Source: Lichenostomus cassidix (lineage: Eukaryota > Chordata > Aves > Passeriformes > Meliphagidae). From it: a stretch of 64,000 nucleotides of DNA. Each line of letters starts with the position of its first letter. The stretch's first letter is position 1. The position numbers were made by a program, and so were the translations under genes. The notes under the pieces were generated by a model that saw nothing but the letters and a program-made list of their open reading frames with translations, ran no database searches and was not told where the DNA came from. This document shows, one piece after another, positions 1 through 46,075 of this stretch. Location of the stretch: the NCBI GenBank assembly GCA_008360975.2, contig CM039193.1, forward strand, positions 19,141,389-19,205,388, written 5' to 3'.

Positions 1-33165
<33,165 letters not shown>

Positions 33166-33204
33166 TAACCCCAGCATGTCACAAGACTTGTGCTCCGGAC
33201 CTTT

Positions 33205-33430
33205 CCCGGGACAGACTCCAGCACCTCAATGTCTGTCTTGTTGTGAGGGGACCATAACTGAACACAGGATTCGAAGTGTGGCTTCACCAGAGCCCAGCAC
33301 AGGGACGGTCACTGCCCTGGTCCTGCTGTCACCCCAGTGCTGGAACAAGCCAGGTGCCATTGGCCTTCCGGGCCACCTGGGCCCACCTGGACTCATGTTC
33401 CCTGGGTACACTGGTGCTAACAACTAAGCT
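33205..33430 (-). repeat. CR1 LINE fragment (internal part)
   Basis: On the plus strand it reads through a GGATTCGAAGTGTGGCTTCA-like block, GCCATTGGCCTTC and GGCCACCTGGGC, the familiar reverse-complement internal region of avian CR1. It is a separate fragment from the next CR1, because the canonical order would place it on the far side. Confidence 0.8.
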
Positions 33431-33464
33431 AAGCAACAGTTCATTTGGTACCATAGCATCTCCC

Positions 33465-33890
33465 AGTGGCTTGGGTTGGAAGGGGCCTTAAATCACCCAG
33501 CTCCCACCCCCTGCCATGGGCAGGGACACCTTCCTCTGTGCCCAGTTGCTCCAAGCCCTGCCCAGCTTGGCCTTGGACACTGCCAGGGATGGCACAGCCA
33601 CAGCTGCTATGGGCACCCTGTGCCAGGCCCTTACCACCCTCACCGAGAAGAATTTCTTCTTTATATCTAATCTCAAACACCTCTCTTTCAGATGAAGCTA
33701 TCCCTCCTTGTCCTGTCACCCCAGGCCCTTGTAGATAGTCTCTCTCCATCCTTTTTGTTAGCCCCTTGAGGTACTGGAAGGCCAGAATTAGGTCACCCCA
33801 AAGCTTCTCTTCTCCAGGCTGAACAATCCCAATTGTCCCAGCCTTTTGTTGTATGAGAGGTGCCCCAGCCCTCTGATCATCTTTGTGGCC
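33465..33890 (-). repeat. CR1 LINE 3' end close upstream of the NUP210 promoter
   Basis: On the plus strand it begins GGCTTGGGTTGGAAGGGGCC, then CTGCCATGGGCAGGGACACC and GCCTTGGACACTGCCAGGGA. It continues into TCTCTTCTCCAGGCTGAACA and CCAGCCCTCTGATCATCTTT. About 425 bp of CR1 3' region lie 0.3 kb upstream of the CpG island, in the same orientation as NUP210. Confidence 0.9.
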
Positions 33891-36800
33891 CTTGATTCTT
33901 GGTTATAAAAACAACAATTTTCCATATCAAGTAAGGCTTATTTTCCTGTCCTCTTTGTGTCCTAGAGAAAAAAAAATTAGTAGTCAGACCAAAGTTCATA
34001 AAAAGGTGAAGATGTTGAGATGAGAATTTTGGTGGTACATGAACTCTGCAGAAGCAACCTTGGTCTGAGGCACTTGGAACTCCTCCAAAGAGCACATTAA
34101 GGAGCCACACTTCTTGACTGATGTAGGCTTGACCTTTTCCTGTGTATTGCTCAAAAGTGTGGTGGAACAAGAAAAGTAGGAAAATTAGGAAGAAGTTTAA
34201 AAAGTAGGGAAGTTTTAACCATCACTGGTAGATCCATGGTAGTTTAACTGTGTTCAGAGCCTGGAATGGAATTTTGTGAATCACAACTCTCCATTTTTAA
34301 CCTTCTATTTTGAAATCTTGTTGCAAAATGTGTATTTCACCTTCTGGTAGTTGATTGGACTTTGTAGTGGATGGTACTATGCAGTACAGATGTACTTTAC
34401 AGTTCAGTTTGTTAGAGATGTATTTGCTGAAGATTTAAAACTGTTGATTTATGTAGAGATAAACATGATTTTGTAGGATGACATTTCTATGGATTTAACA
34501 ATTTGTTTTTTAGAAACTTTGAATACACCTGCAACTATTCTCAAAAGACCATTACACTTTTAAAGTCCAAAGTCAGGCTGGTAGGGCAATATTAATTTGT
34601 TCTTGTTCATATGTATCATGTCAACAGATGTTTTAATGGTAGGATCTTTATACCATTCCTGGCAAACTGCACACACCTGGAATTAATATAGACATTATTT
34701 AGTGAATGAAGTTATTGTGTGGAGGCTCTGCCTGTCCTTACCTACCACAGAGGGATGGTACATATATGCATCAGGAGAATGGATTTCAGGAAGGGACTGG
34801 CATCTTGGAATAAAGGCAGTTAAATCCTGGCCAGAAGAGCAGCTACTGTCCATGGATACCTCCTAAGAATTCATCCAGATCTAATTTAGGTGATATTACA
34901 GAAGTTAACCAGTTCTCATCTATTCTAAGCAAGTAAACTTATACAGGACTTTTTCTTTACCTAGGAGCACATTTTGCACTATTTATTCAGCTAGTGTCTT
35001 ATTTATCAGTACCTCAGCAATCCTGTCCCACTTTCTATCCCAGAGGAATGTGTGCTGCTGGACAGTTCACTTCTCTCTGCAGCTTCTGTCTGTGTGTTAC
35101 TCATTTTCTGATTGCACATCCTGAAATTGGGGGGTCTGATTCAGAGAAGAGCTGAACTTTGCAGCTGCAATTTAAGCCAGTGGGAGTTGAGCCTAGAAGG
35201 ATGTGTGCTGTTAGAAGTACTGGCAAATCAAGCCCTTGCACATTAAATTGCTCTCCAAAATACTGAGGGTTGTTTATTTTCTTTATTTTTTCTCTCAGTC
35301 AAGCTGGAACCTTTCCTCATAGGCATGTTAGGAACATAAGTTCAGTAAAGACTGGGATATTAGGGAGGAATGTGATAAAATAGCCCGTGACTAAACAGTA
35401 CGATGTGTTTACAGTTAGTACAACTACAACTGAGTAGATAAGAGGTAGATAGTGAGTACCTTGCATCCTGTGTTGTGAATGAAGTGAGGAAATGTCTGTA
35501 TCCCAGTACTTCCTAGCTTTAAAAGCAGGGTGTGCAATCTCTGAACTTACTTCCTTTCTCTCATCATCAGTGTGTGGTGATGAGTTTTCAATGTGAGAAC
35601 AATAATTTTCCAGTAACAAATACTTCTTAGACTTGAGTTATTTTCAAAGTGCAGTTAGGACCTTAAAGCTTTTTGATGAAACATGTCAGTAAAGTACTGC
35701 AAGTAAACATCTAACTCATCTTTCAGAGCATCCTGAGCAGTTTTAAGGGCAGAATAAGGCAGGAGACATTGATGAGCAAATCTGCAGTTTCCATTATTTG
35801 GTAAAATTACAAAGTGAATTTTCTGCCCATTTAAATTGGAAGTCATGCATCACAGCACTGTGTTAGCATCTATTTTGGACAGAGGAGGGTGAGCTGGGAG
35901 GCAGACAGTGCAGTGTGTGCTCTGTGAGGAGTCCCAAACATCAGGGGTAGGAGTCACTAACAAACATCATGGGCTGGCTTAGCATCATTGCTGCACTGCT
36001 GTGCTTTCCTTTTCCACACTGTTGTGATGAGATCCATATGGGGTCAGCACATCCCTCCTCACACTACAGCACAGTGCAAACACCTACACTCAGGGTTACC
36101 TGGTGTGGAGAATAGGAACAGGATAGACTAGACAGACCAGCAATATGAGATGATTTTACTGACATTATCAGTGTACACCGTGGTAAGTCTGATAAAGAGC
36201 ACAAATGCAAATGTCTTGGTCACAAAGAATGCAATTACAGCGCCATAGAGGGAGTGCTTTAATGAGCTGCTTAAAGAGGGAGATAGGCAAACAATAAATG
36301 GTTGCTCCCTAAGAAGCTGAGCCTTTTGTGGAAGAATTTCAAGAGATGTAAGAGGCAACCAAAATACAGGCAGTAAATAAAAAAACACCAGGTGCTGATA
36401 ATTGCTACTGAAATATAAAAATAAAAGGGGGAGAATTACTGAAAGATTTTGCAAACTCACTTGGTTGGTCTGAAGATCTGAAAACACTGCCAAGGAACTA
36501 AAGAGACATAACTCAGATCAAACCTTTAAAATCTATCAATTTCTGGGGGAAATATATTTTTCATAAAGCTAGAAAAAACCTGTATTAGTATATTATGAGG
36601 TGATCTGTTGGTGATGAAATACTTTTAAATCCTCGTTCAAGAAAAGGAAATATTTGAATGGCACAGTGATGAAGGACCATCTGAACAAGAAACACCTGGC
36701 TTCGTTTTCAGGCATTTCCTATTTTTAAATTTCTGAGTAATTTAAAATATTTTAAAACACTCATCTGCAAAACAAAAGAGCACCACCACCACCCAAAAAA

Positions 36801-37724
36801 ACCCAACAAACAAAAAACCACCTCTGAATAAATGCAATTTAGAAGATGAAACTTCAGCAAAATGCTAAGGCAATGAAGTGTGGAGGGCTATTTTAAAGTG
36901 TACTGGGTGAGGCTGACTCAAACCACCTCCAATCATAACCCTGGCAGGTATCTCTGTACTTGTGTGTTAACAGTACAGGGCCAGCTCTGTGAAGCTTCAG
37001 CAGCTGAATACATTATGTACAATTTACCTGTAAGTACAGTTTCATTAAGCTAAAAGAATCAGGGCTTGCACAGTAGATTGATGAAAAATATTCTCCATTA
37101 TCACACTCTTGAACCTCTCAAATAAAATAATAATTGATTTAAAGGCTGAAGAATGACTGACAAGCACTAGTTATACATTTAATGAAAAGCCTGTTCCTGT
37201 AGGGATGAAGCTCTGGCTGGGAAGAGAATGGGGAGTTGCCTACACCATGCTGAGGAGGAGATGAAAAGGGCAGGTCAATAGACTTGACAAAGAAGGTGGT
37301 CTGGGAATAGTAACTTTAGAGGAGAATAACAGTGATGGGCCTCTTTTTTTGACTGATGCTGTCTGTGTTTGCACTGCAGAGCAAAACAGTATGCTGCAAA
37401 AGTCACTGGGAAAGGTGGTCAGCTTCCTTCCTCCCTGTCAGGCTGCTGCTCCCCTCATGTCTGTCTCACCCATTGCTGAGCTCAAAGTACTTTACATGTA
37501 TTTCCTGACTGACCAGCTCAATGGCTGTCATTGCTGGACTTTTTTCCTGCTTAATTTGCTTTCTGGTGCCACCCCCATAGCTGCAGAGCCTGGTACAGTA
37601 TCCCCACCAAAGGAACATCAGTCAAAGAAGCAGTTAAAGTAGTTCAGTGTACGAAAAGGTACCTAAAAAACATCAGAGGAACAATATTACAACTGGTGTC
37701 CCTTAGTGCCAGCAAAAGGCTCAG
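33891..37724. other. Intergenic, no feature seen
   Basis: AT-rich unique-looking sequence. Short open frames only. I recognise no exon, RNA gene or retroposon. Confidence 0.6.
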
Positions 37725-37885
37725 AGAATCCCAGAATGGTTTGTGTTGGGAGGAACCTTAAAGTCCATCCTATCCCATCTCATCCCATCCCATCCCATCC
37801 CATCCCATCCCATCCCATCCCATCCCACCCCTGCCATGGGCAGGGACACTTCTCACTATCCCAGGCTGCTCCAAGGGCAGTCCAA
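37725..37885 (-). repeat. CR1 LINE 3' end carrying a microsatellite
   Basis: The plus strand reads AGAATCCCAGAATGGTTTGT then GGAGGAACCTTAAAGTCCATCC. It is interrupted by a CATCC array and resumes with CTGCCATGGGCAGGGACAC. It is a short CR1 tail. Confidence 0.85.
37768..37829. repeat. (CATCC)n microsatellite
   Basis: About a dozen copies of the 5-bp unit CATCC/CATCT, most of them perfect. The array has expanded inside a CR1 tail where the consensus has a single ATCC-like word. Confidence 0.95.
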
Positions 37886-40800
37886 CGATCCTGCCACCAG
37901 GAGCAGGCAGGAGAGGTTCTGCCTCTGGGTCAGCTGCTCCTGCTACCTACAGAAATGGAACTGTAAGAGGAGGCATTACACTGCAGCACTTCACAATAGG
38001 TATTGGAGACTTAACAGAGTACATAAACAGTCATTTTTCAGTTATTTCTGTATCACTTTCGCACCAGTAATCACATTCAATTTTCCGTATTGGACTTTCT
38101 GTATCTTCATATACCTGTTGAAGGTTTTATGAGAACATCCTCCTAGCTTTACTACTCCTTTCTACAGGGGTAGTGATGGATTGACAGCAACTATAAAACT
38201 GAACATTTTGGTTATGCCTGCCAGGATTTTCCTTCCAAGGTGTTAGGCCAAAGGAAGGCATAAATTCAGAAAATGTCCAAAATTAAGGCAGGCAATTAAT
38301 GGTATCAAGGAAGAAATATTTTAAATTGATCGAGATTGAGTTCCTTCAGATTACTGAGACAAAAGCACTTGTGTTTAGAAAATGAGTAAAATAAGAGCCA
38401 AACCTGTGTTTCTTTGCATAGTGTCATCTGCCAGGGATGCTGCTGGGAGTTTTCCAATGTGCACCAGGTACAACTGAGTCCCCAGCGAGAAACGCAGCTC
38501 TTTAGATCCCTGTTCCTATCGGATAAATCCATTCGATATGCAAGACTTTCCCAGATAGTATAAAACCCCAAGACCTCACTAAATTATTCAGGATGATAAC
38601 ATTGAGATTATGAAATAGCAGCATCAGATAAAAATAAACGGTTTTCACTTCAGAGTTTATCTACCTTTCTAATGTAAATTTATGGTTATTAAAGGAGGTT
38701 ATTTATAGGTGTCTTTTCAAGCTGTTACATAACAGTGCTTCTGCCCTGTGCCTTTAGACACAGATAGAAATCACATTAATGAGCTATTCACCCAACAACT
38801 CAATGAATGCAGGAGTGAGGAGAATTCATAAGATGAGACAAGCAACAAACAAAAATCCCAACCTTTGTTTCTGCTTTAAATACATCAGGGAAATTTAGGA
38901 GAACACAGTAGTCTTAAATCTTGAAAATAATGAATATAATTTATGACTAGGCATGTGAATATGTTTAATGACTTAGTTAATAGTACTAACAAAAGTGAAT
39001 TTGGTTTTTCCAAGGTTACTTGGTTGCAAATTATGCTATGTACACCTCACAAATCTTAAGTGGGCAGTCAAGCACAATAATTGAGTCTTGTTTGAAACAT
39101 TAACACTCTTCTGAATTGGTTTGCTATTTTTTATGCATTAAACACCAACATGGGACAATGTATAAAATCCCATCATCTTTTCTATTTTTCCCATTCTCTT
39201 AATGTAGAAGTCTTATGATCTCATTTCTGTCAGCATTGGCAGTGATCCAGAGGGTTCTGTACCTACACAGTAAGGTTCTCAGACTTCTCCACCTACACTG
39301 GCACTAGAAAGTGTGCCTTTCAACTGTAAAATACATGTCTTCATTCAAAATATTTTTTTTTATTCTAATGTATACATAAGTACAAAATATTCAACCTCTC
39401 CTGTCAACCTTGAGGAAACCAACACAAATTCTATTATGTGCACAGTGAGTCCTTCAAAGGAGGTATCACTCCCTGCAGTAGAATGTTAGTGGACATGCAG
39501 GAGGTGCTGCAGTACACCACAGAATATAACAGATCACGAACACATTGCACTCAAGTGACTTGATTTCTGTTGTGTCTCCTAAATTCCTTTCAGGGTCACT
39601 TTTGGCCACCTACCAATCAAGTTACCATGGGGAATGGAATATTCAATACTGAAAGATTATATTAATTTATGAAGCAGAAAAGTTGTCTTTGATGTGAATT
39701 TGCAACTGCAGATTTGTAACAAATGAAAATGTTAAATACAAAGTCACTGTGAGAAATTCATTGCAGATAGTGAGGCAAAGGACAAAGATTTTTAAGGTCT
39801 CTTGGTTTTTAAAAATAACTTTGGAATCTTGGCAACTCAGGGTCCCAGCAACAAAGACACAGCTTGTCTGAGTAAAACTGTGTACGGGTAGCAAAGTCTG
39901 ACGCAGCAAGCTGAACTCCACGGCTTGGGAAACCAAGGTGTGGATGTTGCTGCCTGTGGCCATCTCTGCATACACACATCTCCTTCCTTGGTTTGCTTGT
40001 TGTTTCTGTGTTGACTCTGACTCATCCTCATGAACACCCTGCATTCCCTTTTGCCCTTCCTGCCCTGCACCTTCCACTGCTGCGTTACCACAGGCCCAAT
40101 GTTCTCCAGGAGGATTTAATGACTGTGGTTGCAACACTGCCCATTATCCCCATTTTGCAGACATGCAGCCAAAATCCATGAAAGAAACCTGAGATTATGC
40201 TAGAAATTCCATTCTTAACATGTAATATCCCTGTGTAACATAGCAATCACTTTGCCAGTCTCCCATGTTTTGGTTTCCCAGGTGCCAGTGTCCCATCTGG
40301 AAGTGTGCTTTGGGGGACACGTGGAGGCTGCCCAGGCCTGTGCTCACACAGGGCGCTGGCTGGGCCCATGAATGTCCTGAACGTGCTGAAATGTCCTGTA
40401 CAGCTGTGAGCACAGGGAACCTCCCTGTCCCACTGAGTGAAAAACCCTGCAAGCACAGACCAGTTCTGTTACAATGGCGTTCACTTAGCTTTAGACTCCT
40501 AATTTATCTTGGAGGTCTTAGTTTCTACAGTTGGTGATTCAGATGATTACATGTGTGTAACCAATGTCACAGACAGCATCCAATGGGACTTAAAACATGG
40601 AATGCTCCGTTTGATAAACAACTTTATCAGAATTTGCTCATTCGAAACCTCTATCTGCTTTCAGGCATTTTGCGAACTCTTCTAACCTGAGTAACAGAAT
40701 CTGCTTTGATATAACCTATTGAAAACTTTAGACAAGGCACCTTTCCCAATGATTTTTATGGTTTCCTATGGAAAGGTCTATTATCTCAGCAATACAGGTT

Positions 40801-41839
40801 TAGTTTAATAAATTATTCATTAAATGCATTATTACACCTGTTCAGTCTGTGAAGATATGTGCTAAGAAAATTTGATCTCTCAAAACGTTCATGCATGAAA
40901 GAGGTTCATATTGAGAGCATGTGAATATTCATTAGCATTTTTTGTATTTTTCTACCTCTTCTTTGGTACAAAGTTCAAACAACAAGATTTGTACTTGAAA
41001 GACACTAATTAGAGTATTTACACCTGCTGTATAAATTACACACTTTTTAGATGCTGAGGAATAACTTTAGACATTCTGCTGATGTTTGTAACACATGTAA
41101 GTTTTAATATATTAATTTTTATAACATTGGCAGAACCCTTAAGAAACTGCCCCTTTTTATGTGGCTTGGTGATGTTTGTTCCAAATATATTTTTTGCTTT
41201 CAGAAATGTTCACTACAAATACTATACCAAAGTGTCAGAGAAATGTGGAAAATTTTCTGGTGTCTAGAAAAATCTAAATGACTTTCACAAGGCAGCATGT
41301 CCTGCCAACATGATTATAGCTATAGTAGTCATCAGTTTGGTTCATTTTGTTGATCTTTTACTTAAGGCTTGATTAGCTATAAATTCTTTCCCTTGTCCCC
41401 TCTGAATCAAATACCTAAGCAGGCTTTGATGTTCCAAGGATATTATAGCCAAGGCACTTTCAGGCATTTCCTAAGGGGGAAAATGCTTCAGGTACTGTCT
41501 GATAGTTCAATGATTCCATAAACAGCAAAGGAAACAGGAATACAGACGTAGTGTTTCCTTTTTTTAATTGGATTTGGTTTTTCCTCGTGTAGCCTGTTTT
41601 TTTTTTCACAAGACCCATAATTAAATTCAGTGGAAATTGCAGGTACTTGTACTTGTGAAGTTTTGTGTTGGGTTTTGGTTCGTTTATTTCTTCAGCTTAG
41701 GAGTAAATCACAAGTCATCCTGATTTTCACTGTCAACACTGTTGTTCTCATGCAAAGAGTTTAATTCATTAGGCTGTCAGTTTTCAATTCAGTAGGGGGT
41801 TAATATTAGTATGTCCCAAGGATCTGGACTGTAGTTAGC
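37886..41839. other. Intergenic, no feature seen
   Basis: AT-rich sequence with no recognisable gene or repeat. Open frames near 39.7-40.5 kb have no family resemblance or splice pattern I can support. Confidence 0.6.
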
Positions 41840-42215
41840 ATTTAATACACTCATTAATTATCCAGAAAGGCAGAAATGAGGTGTAGAACAGAAAAATTAG
41901 GTCAGCAGGATTTGCAGATGACAAAATTATTTATCTTCCTAAGAAAAGGCTGTGATGAACTTCATGGGAACAGAACTAGACAAATTGGCAGCATAATGGC
42001 TGATGAAACTCAGACATTGACAAATGCAGGGGAGAACATGGGAGAATGGCAAATCTGAACTGCTTGTACTCAGGGCCCTGTTCTAACTTCTCACTAACTG
42101 CTAAGGGAAAAAGAACACCCAGCACAATTATAGACTCTTCTCAATGCCCAGCAGCTCTCAAAAGCCAAATAAGGTGGTGGAATACAAAAAGAAATAGCCT
42201 AGAAAAGACCCAAAA
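41840..42215 (+). repeat. Ancient CR1-type LINE fragment
   Basis: The order of words is CATTAATTATCCAGAAAGGC, GGATTTGCAGATGACAAAAT, then AATGGCTGATGAAACTCAGA and GACAAATGCA. This follows the old amniote CR1/L3-like 3' region (TTTGCAGATGACACC... GGCAGATGAAATTCA...). It is highly diverged and much older than the CR1 tails elsewhere in the window. Confidence 0.65.
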
Positions 42216-45034
42216 TACAAGGAAAACATCCATTCCTGTTTTACTTTGAACTTTACAATAAGCCAGGGTCATTCCATTTCACCTGAGATCTATCTTAGGA
42301 GAGGGCCATGTCTCCAACAATTCCTAGATCAATTGTCAAGTGTATTTTGTTGCTGAGGCAGGAGTCTGGAAGCCCATTGTTAGAACTCATGCTGGCTTGT
42401 GTGGAACCTGTGAAGGTTGTTTGCCTCCCTTGGTTTTTCCATTCTTGAGCTCAGTGCATTCAGTGGTATTGGGGTGACTGTTCTGTCCACTCACCAGAGA
42501 AGAGCTGCTCCCTGCAAGATGTCATCAGTCTGCTTTTATTCACTTATGAGCTCCCTGAGCACATCAACACCCAGCTGCCATTTTATTTCTCCTCACTAGC
42601 CGACATCTTGGCCATAACAAGTTTTATGTTATTGAAAAATGTTTCCTCTTGGAATCCTGGGAACATATTTATATTCTCCTTTCTCCCCCATTTGCCTTTC
42701 TCGTTGGTTTTAGGTCCTTTTGAGTAAGTTCTCACCACCTCAGATGAGTTCTCTCCATAGAGCTATCTGGGAGGGGATAAAGGACAGGAGGATCCACTCG
42801 GAAGCTCATTCACATCACACATGCTGTGGCTGGAGACAGGGTCAGTTAAACTGGAAGCACAGGAATCCCAAAAGACTAAAGATTCTTGTCAGATGAACTC
42901 AACTCCAGCAGAAAATTGCAATTTTAACTTTTCCTCCAGTAGAATTGCCAAACAGTCCTTTACAGTTCTGGTAGTAACCCAGACCCAAAACCACAGAACA
43001 GTGTTTGTCAATAGGTTTTCATGAAATTTGTAAATTTTTTTTGCTTATTATAGTTTAATTTTACTTTAGAATGTCTATTTTTTTCTTACTTTTTTTCATG
43101 TTAGAGGTTTGTGGAGAGTTGTGTGAAACACAGGAATAAAAACAGAAGAATCTCCATATAGTCCCATATTGGCTAACTTAAAAGTCACTGAGTTCTACGT
43201 AAAATCTGTAAATCCTTTAAGCACTTCAGACTGTAAGAGCTCCCAAAATGCCATTCTGATTTATGTAACTAGGTATCTGACATAATTCATAGAAAGAGGA
43301 AAAAAGCTTTAAAGCAACTCTGCAGCATGCAGTTTCTCTCTGTGAATTATTCTCCTCATATTTTTATGTAATAGTGTAAATTAATTACAAGGATGCCAAT
43401 TTTAGCTCTGTGTTTATCAAATGAAATTACAAAGAGATCCCCAGGAGTACACTGTATGAAAGCTTACATTTTTAGAAATATTTAAGTTGATGAGAAATTA
43501 ATTTTTTCCTTATTAGTTCTCATTTCACAAACAGAATCTTCTTTGTTCCTTTGAGTCTTTAATTATTACTAATTATTGACTAAAGATTTGTTGTTATTTG
43601 AAAGTTGGGGCCTTTTGGCTCTAACTAATGAATAGGATGGATGAAGAAAAAAGGCACTGAATTATTGACTAACATTTGGTTTAATTACAATCAAATGACC
43701 CTTTCTAAATTGGAAAGCACTTGGTGAAAAGCAGCAGACAAATGAGATTTTTCTGCATAAATAATGAATAGCCCTGTTTTTTAAATTTAAATCCCAAATT
43801 GAACAAACAAACAAGTAAACAAACCAAGAAAAAATCTCCCACCCTACACTATCCATTCTATAGCTTTGCAAGAAGATGTACTAGTTTTTTCTGAGTTCAG
43901 AACCCATTCTGTAACTCAGACCTTCCTGGAGTTGTCTTTCAGATCTGATGTTGCACCTACATAGCTTTAGGGACTGTAATTCTATTCCACTAAAAAAATT
44001 TATGCTGAAAGCTTCATAAAGGGTTTTTCCTTCCAGCTTATTCCTAATTTTCTTCATGCAAGGAACAAAACAGATGAGTTATACTGCAGGACTGTGTGTG
44101 TTTTCAGAACAATACTTGCAAGAAACAGTATCTGCTTCATAATTCAAATGTTAAGCAGTATCTCAGTCATTTAAGTATGCTCTTTTTTTAAGCCTACATC
44201 TTCTTGTAAAGGATGTATTTTAATTAAAAAAAACAATTTGGTAAAGCATAAGATACTCCTTCAGTGCAAAAACCGGCTGTAAGTATCCAAAAATTTTAAC
44301 TTTCCCAATTATCTTTAAAATGCATCTTTTTAATTAATTACAGGTGCTCTGCCCATCAGCACATTTATGCATGTCCTTATCCTTGGACACTGCACGCCCT
44401 CTTTTACTGTAAATTGATCCAGATTTGTAAGATGAGTGTATCTGAAGTGGATGCATTGCCTGCAGTGCACATCAGCTTGCCTCAGCTTGCATTTTAAACA
44501 GTAAAGTATTGGTATTTTAGAAATACTGTCCTGAATCCTGCCATAGACTCCTCACTGCCTTCCACTGGCACTGGGTTGCTGTGGGTAGAGACCAAAGTTA
44601 AAGAAAAATTTGAATGCCTTAGAAGGCTGAGCAAAGTAGCTTTTGAGCAGATAAATCTACTTTTCTGTCAGAGGAGACTGTAATGTATCAACAAGCAGAA
44701 TATAGATTCTTTTAAATGTTTTTTCTACTTAAGTGAAAAGTGGTTTGTTTGTTTTTTGAAAGTCTATCTTTTAACACATTGGAGACAATGGGACAGCACA
44801 TTATTTCCAATGCAGAGCTTACCTGCCCTGCTAGACAGGACTTGTTCAAGTGGCGGCCTGAATTTATATCTAGTTATTGATTGTATCCAGTTATGTACTT
44901 GCATACATCATGTGCTTGTATCTTGCTGCGGTTTATCATTTACTCTTCATCTGTGTTGTTTTTGCCTGATACCAGAGGGGATCCCCAGCACAGCAGCCTA
45001 CATCAATAATGAATGAACAATGCTAATCACATTT
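42216..45034. other. Intergenic, no feature seen
   Basis: AT-rich, no gene or repeat recognised. Confidence 0.6.
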
Positions 45035-46075
45035 ATAGCATTACAAGTGGGTATTGTGGACTTGGCTCAGTAGTTGTAGTAAGTGACCCTGGCTGACTCC
45101 AGGCACCCACCAAAGCCACTCTCTCACTCCCCTCCACAGCCAGACAGGGCAGAGAAAATACAATGAAGGGTTCATGGGCTGAGATAAGGACCAGGAGAGA
45201 TCCCTCACCAAATACTGTCACAGGCACTAATGATATGAAATGACGTTATTGCTAACAAGATCAGAGCAGGATAATGAGAAGCAAAATAACTCCTTACAGA
45301 CCTTCCCCCCACACCTCCCTCCTTGCCAGCTCCACCTCCTACCCCAGCGGCACGAGGAGACACAGAATGGAGGCCATGGTCAGTTCATCCCCCGTGGCTT
45401 CTCCCACTGCTCAGGGACAGGAGACCCCTTGCTGCACCCTGGGGTCTCTCTGGTTCTCCAGGACTTCTCCAACATGTGTCCATCTCACAAGCAACAGCTC
45501 CCTGAAACCTGCTGCAACATGAGTCCATCCCACGGGCAACACTCCTCCCCAAACTGCTGCAGTCTGGGTCACTTTTCCATGGGGTCAGTCCTTCAAGGAC
45601 AGGTTGCTTCAGCCTGGGAACAGGGCATCTCTCTCCACGGGTCCCCCATGGGGTCACAGCCTCCTCTCAGGCACCTGCGTGCTTCACCATGGGGCTCCTC
45701 CAGGGGCTGTGGGTGGATCTCCATGGGCTGCAGGGGCACAGCTGCCTCACCATGGGCTTCACCACAGACTGCAGAGGAATCTCAGCTCCAGTCCCTAGAG
45801 CACCTCCCCTCCCCCTCCTCTCACATGTTCTCACCCTGCTCTTCTCTGGCCACAATTACAACTGTGCAATAACCTTCATTTTCTTACTTCGTAAATCTGT
45901 TATCCTGCAGGTGTTACCACCATTTTTAACTGGGCCAGGCTCTGCCAGAAGCACGTCCATCTTTGGAACCACCAGTGATTGGCTCTGCTGCACATGGTGG
46001 AAGCTTCTGGCAGCTTCTCACAAAAGCCACCCCTGAAGCCCCTCACTAGCAAAACCAGGCCGTGCAAACCCAATC
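45035..46075. mobile_element. LTR-like avian interspersed repeat (endogenous retrovirus type)
   Basis: About 1 kb is distinctly richer in G+C than its surroundings. It begins near ACAAGTGGGTATTGTGGACT and continues through CACTCCCCTCCACAGCC and TCATGGGCTGAGATAAGGAC. A long series of CTCC and CCATGGG words follows, and it ends near CAAAAGCCACCCCTGAAGCC. From memory this arrangement recurs across bird genomes as an endogenous-retrovirus LTR-type repeat. I cannot assign a family or define the ends by a target duplication. No viral coding region is present. The 210-codon open frame across it is incidental. Confidence 0.55.

Noticed and set aside
39667..40137. Minus-strand frame of 156 codons
   Set aside because: No domain, no homologous family, and overlapped by other frames of similar length. 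Chance ORF.
45240..45872. Plus-strand frame of 210 codons
   Set aside because: Lies inside an LTR-like interspersed repeat. No protein family resemblance.
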